In this document: positions 63,048 through 64,000 of the stretch, in pieces
How the letters are laid out: each line of letters starts with the position of its first letter
Numbering within the stretch: the stretch's first letter is position 1
NCBI RefSeq assembly: GCF_014653175.1
Contig: NZ_BNAG01000001.1
Coordinates: forward strand, 372,001 to 436,000
Length of the DNA: 64,000 nucleotides
Reading direction: 5' to 3'
Source of the DNA: Roseivirga thermotolerans
GTDB lineage: Bacteria; Bacteroidota; Bacteroidia; Cytophagales; Cyclobacteriaceae
The notes under the pieces: model-generated
Told to the model about the DNA's origin: nothing
Databases searched by the model: none
What the model saw: the letters and a program-made list of their open reading frames with translations, nothing else
Translations under genes and position numbers: made by a program

Positions 63048-63156
63048 ATCAACGCAGTTAGGTTTCAAACGTTTCCAAAGGCTTCCGTACAATGTATGAA
63101 TTTCAACCGAAAACTAGGATTCATTTTTATGGAGTAGTACAATTATAATACCATTG

Positions 63157-63195
63157 AACATCTTAGGAGTTTCAGTGGAGAACTCCTAAGATGTT
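63157..63195 (-). terminator. perfect inverted repeat after the MacB-like permease gene
   Basis: A 15-bp perfect stem (AACATCTTAGGAGTT with AACTCCTAAGATGTT) with a 9-base loop, 14 bases past the permease stop on the minus strand. A T-run is weak, but the stem is long and stable enough to mark the end of that transcript. Confidence 0.7.
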
Positions 63196-63208
63196 AAAAT
63201 TTCTAAAC

Positions 63209-64000
63209 TTACTGGCAACGAAGCGATTTAGAGGGGTTAACTGTCGCAGCCCTTACCGACTGGAAGGTAACTGTGAGCAGAGCAATGAGCAGGGCGGTTA
63301 CTGCCGAGAGCACAAACCACATCCAATGAATGTCTACTCTATACTCAAAGTCTTTGAGCCACTCGTTCATCAAATAATAGGCGACTGGAATGGCCAGAAC
63401 TATGGCTACTAAAATAAGTTGAGAAAACTGTCTGGATAGCAGCAGAACAATACCACCAACACTGGCTCCCAGTACTTTTCTAACTCCAATCTCCTTGGTT
63501 TTTTGCTCGGCAGTAAAGGCCGAAAGACCAAAAAGGCCAAGACAGGCAATAAATATGGCCAACCAGGTGAAGCTAAACACCAGGCGACCAAACTTTTCAT
63601 CGGAGGCAAACTGCTGCCCGAATTCTTCATCGAAAAACTGATATTCGAGAGGGCTGTTGGGAAATACCTCTTCCCAAGCCGAACGAATGGCCCCTACAGC
63701 ATCGCTGGTTTGGCTGGCATTGAATTTTATGGCCAGATTGCCTCCACTGTTAGGATTATAGAACATGGCCAGGGGCTCAATCTTATGCCGCATACCGGCA
63801 AAGTGAAAATCTTTGACGACTCCGATTACGGTTCTCTCCGTTTGGCCAAACGTTATTTTCTTACCGACCGGGTTGTCCCAGGCCAATTCTTTGGCCATGG
63901 CTTCATTAATAAGAATGGATTGTTGTTGGTCTGATGGCATCTCTCGGTTATATCCTCTGCCGCTTACTATTTCCATGCCCATTAACTCCATATACTTATC
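63209..64000 (-). CDS. MacB/FtsX-type ABC transporter permease, C-terminal part (5' end outside window)
   Basis: The 3' 264 codons of a longer gene that enters from the right edge. They contain part of the MacB-type periplasmic domain (GVVKDFHFAGMRHKIEPLAMFYNPNSGG) and the FtsX-like membrane domain, with about three helices and the signature FGLSAFTAEQKTKEIGVRKVLGASVGGIVLLL. Full-length relatives in Bacteroidota have about 800 residues with two FtsX halves and export peptides or other compounds in tripartite systems. The reading frame continues without a start to base 64000. Confidence 0.88.
   Translation of the reverse strand, partial: DKYMELMGMEIVSGRGYNREMPSDQQQSILINEAMAKELAWDNPVGKKITFGQTERTVIGVVKDFHFAGMRHKIEPLAMFYNPNSGGNLAIKFNASQTSDAVGAIRSAWEEVFPNSPLEYQFFDEEFGQQFASDEKFGRLVFSFTWLAIFIACLGLFGLSAFTAEQKTKEIGVRKVLGASVGGIVLLLSRQFSQLILVAIVLAIPVAYYLMNEWLKDFEYRVDIHWMWFVLSAVTALLIALLTVTFQSVRAATVNPSKSLRCQ

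Noticed and set aside
1-64000. tRNA, rRNA, CRISPR arrays, insertion sequences, integrases and phage genes
   Set aside because: No cloverleaf with a T-loop GTTCGAATC-type arm in a gap, no regularly spaced direct repeats and no transposase or integrase motifs were found by reading.

Overview
The window looks like chromosomal DNA of a free-living Bacteroidota member, most likely a Cytophagales relative (Fulvivirga/Roseivirga/Marivirga type; genus not resolvable by eye). The signs are a SusC/SusD pair, a second TonB-dependent receptor with a carboxypeptidase-regulatory domain, two ECF sigma factors, TAnnTTTG-type promoter boxes with few Shine-Dalgarno sites, many secreted proteins and lipoproteins of Bacteroidota families, and moderate GC. 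I see no rRNA, tRNA, CRISPR array, insertion sequence, phage gene or integrase. It is mostly core genome, with accessory islands at about 16-19 kb, 39-45 kb and 51-56 kb.

Layout. 0-5 kb: 3' part of a TonB receptor, an ABC-2 exporter pair and a secreted protein of unknown role. 5-10 kb (minus): M42 peptidase, hpt, adk, obg, grpE, dnaJ. 10-12 kb (plus): upp, a Ca2+/Na+ antiporter and a small membrane protein. 12-16 kb: serine dehydratase alpha subunit, hemE and a secreted M20 amidohydrolase. 16-19 kb: three minus-strand genes without clear relatives, led by a membrane alpha/beta-hydrolase-like protein. 19-22.7 kb (minus): clpS, recR, an aminotransferase, rfaE1 and a cupin. 23-31 kb: an SSS symporter, an unknown membrane protein, TerC/MscS/alkyltransferase-like genes, and two NSS transporters, the second followed by a tiny 40-residue small subunit. 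31-38 kb: one tightly packed minus-strand operon (GlmU-like, holB, retropepsin-like protease, rimK, hemC, two cyclophilin lipoproteins, RmlD-like reductase). 38-45 kb: L31, an ECF sigma factor divergent from a DoxX-like gene, then an Rrf2 regulator, truncated globin, membrane protein, hemerythrin, DUF4142, cupredoxin and PLP decarboxylase. 45-51 kb: outer-membrane barrel, MsbA-like ABC protein, gmhA, comM. 51-56 kb: a second ECF sigma locus, secreted proteins, an amidohydrolase and a TPR lipoprotein. 56-64 kb: SusD/SusC, Prc protease and the 3' part of a MacB-like permease.

The most interesting signal is regulatory. The gap between the first ECF sigma gene and the DoxX-like gene is a nearly symmetric double promoter: TAGATG-N16-GTTACAAAATTTTGTAAC-N16-CATCTA. 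The second ECF locus has the same type of element (TGTAACC-N17-[A/G]TCAAA) on both strands of its divergent gap, and the DUF4142 gene has TGTAACC-N16-ATCCAA. Together they suggest autoregulated ECF modules with shared promoter logic. A second candidate system is the probable nitrosative/oxygen-stress cluster (Fe-S Rrf2 regulator, group III globin, 4-TM protein, hemerythrin). A third is the uncharacterised hydrolase cluster at 16-19 kb.
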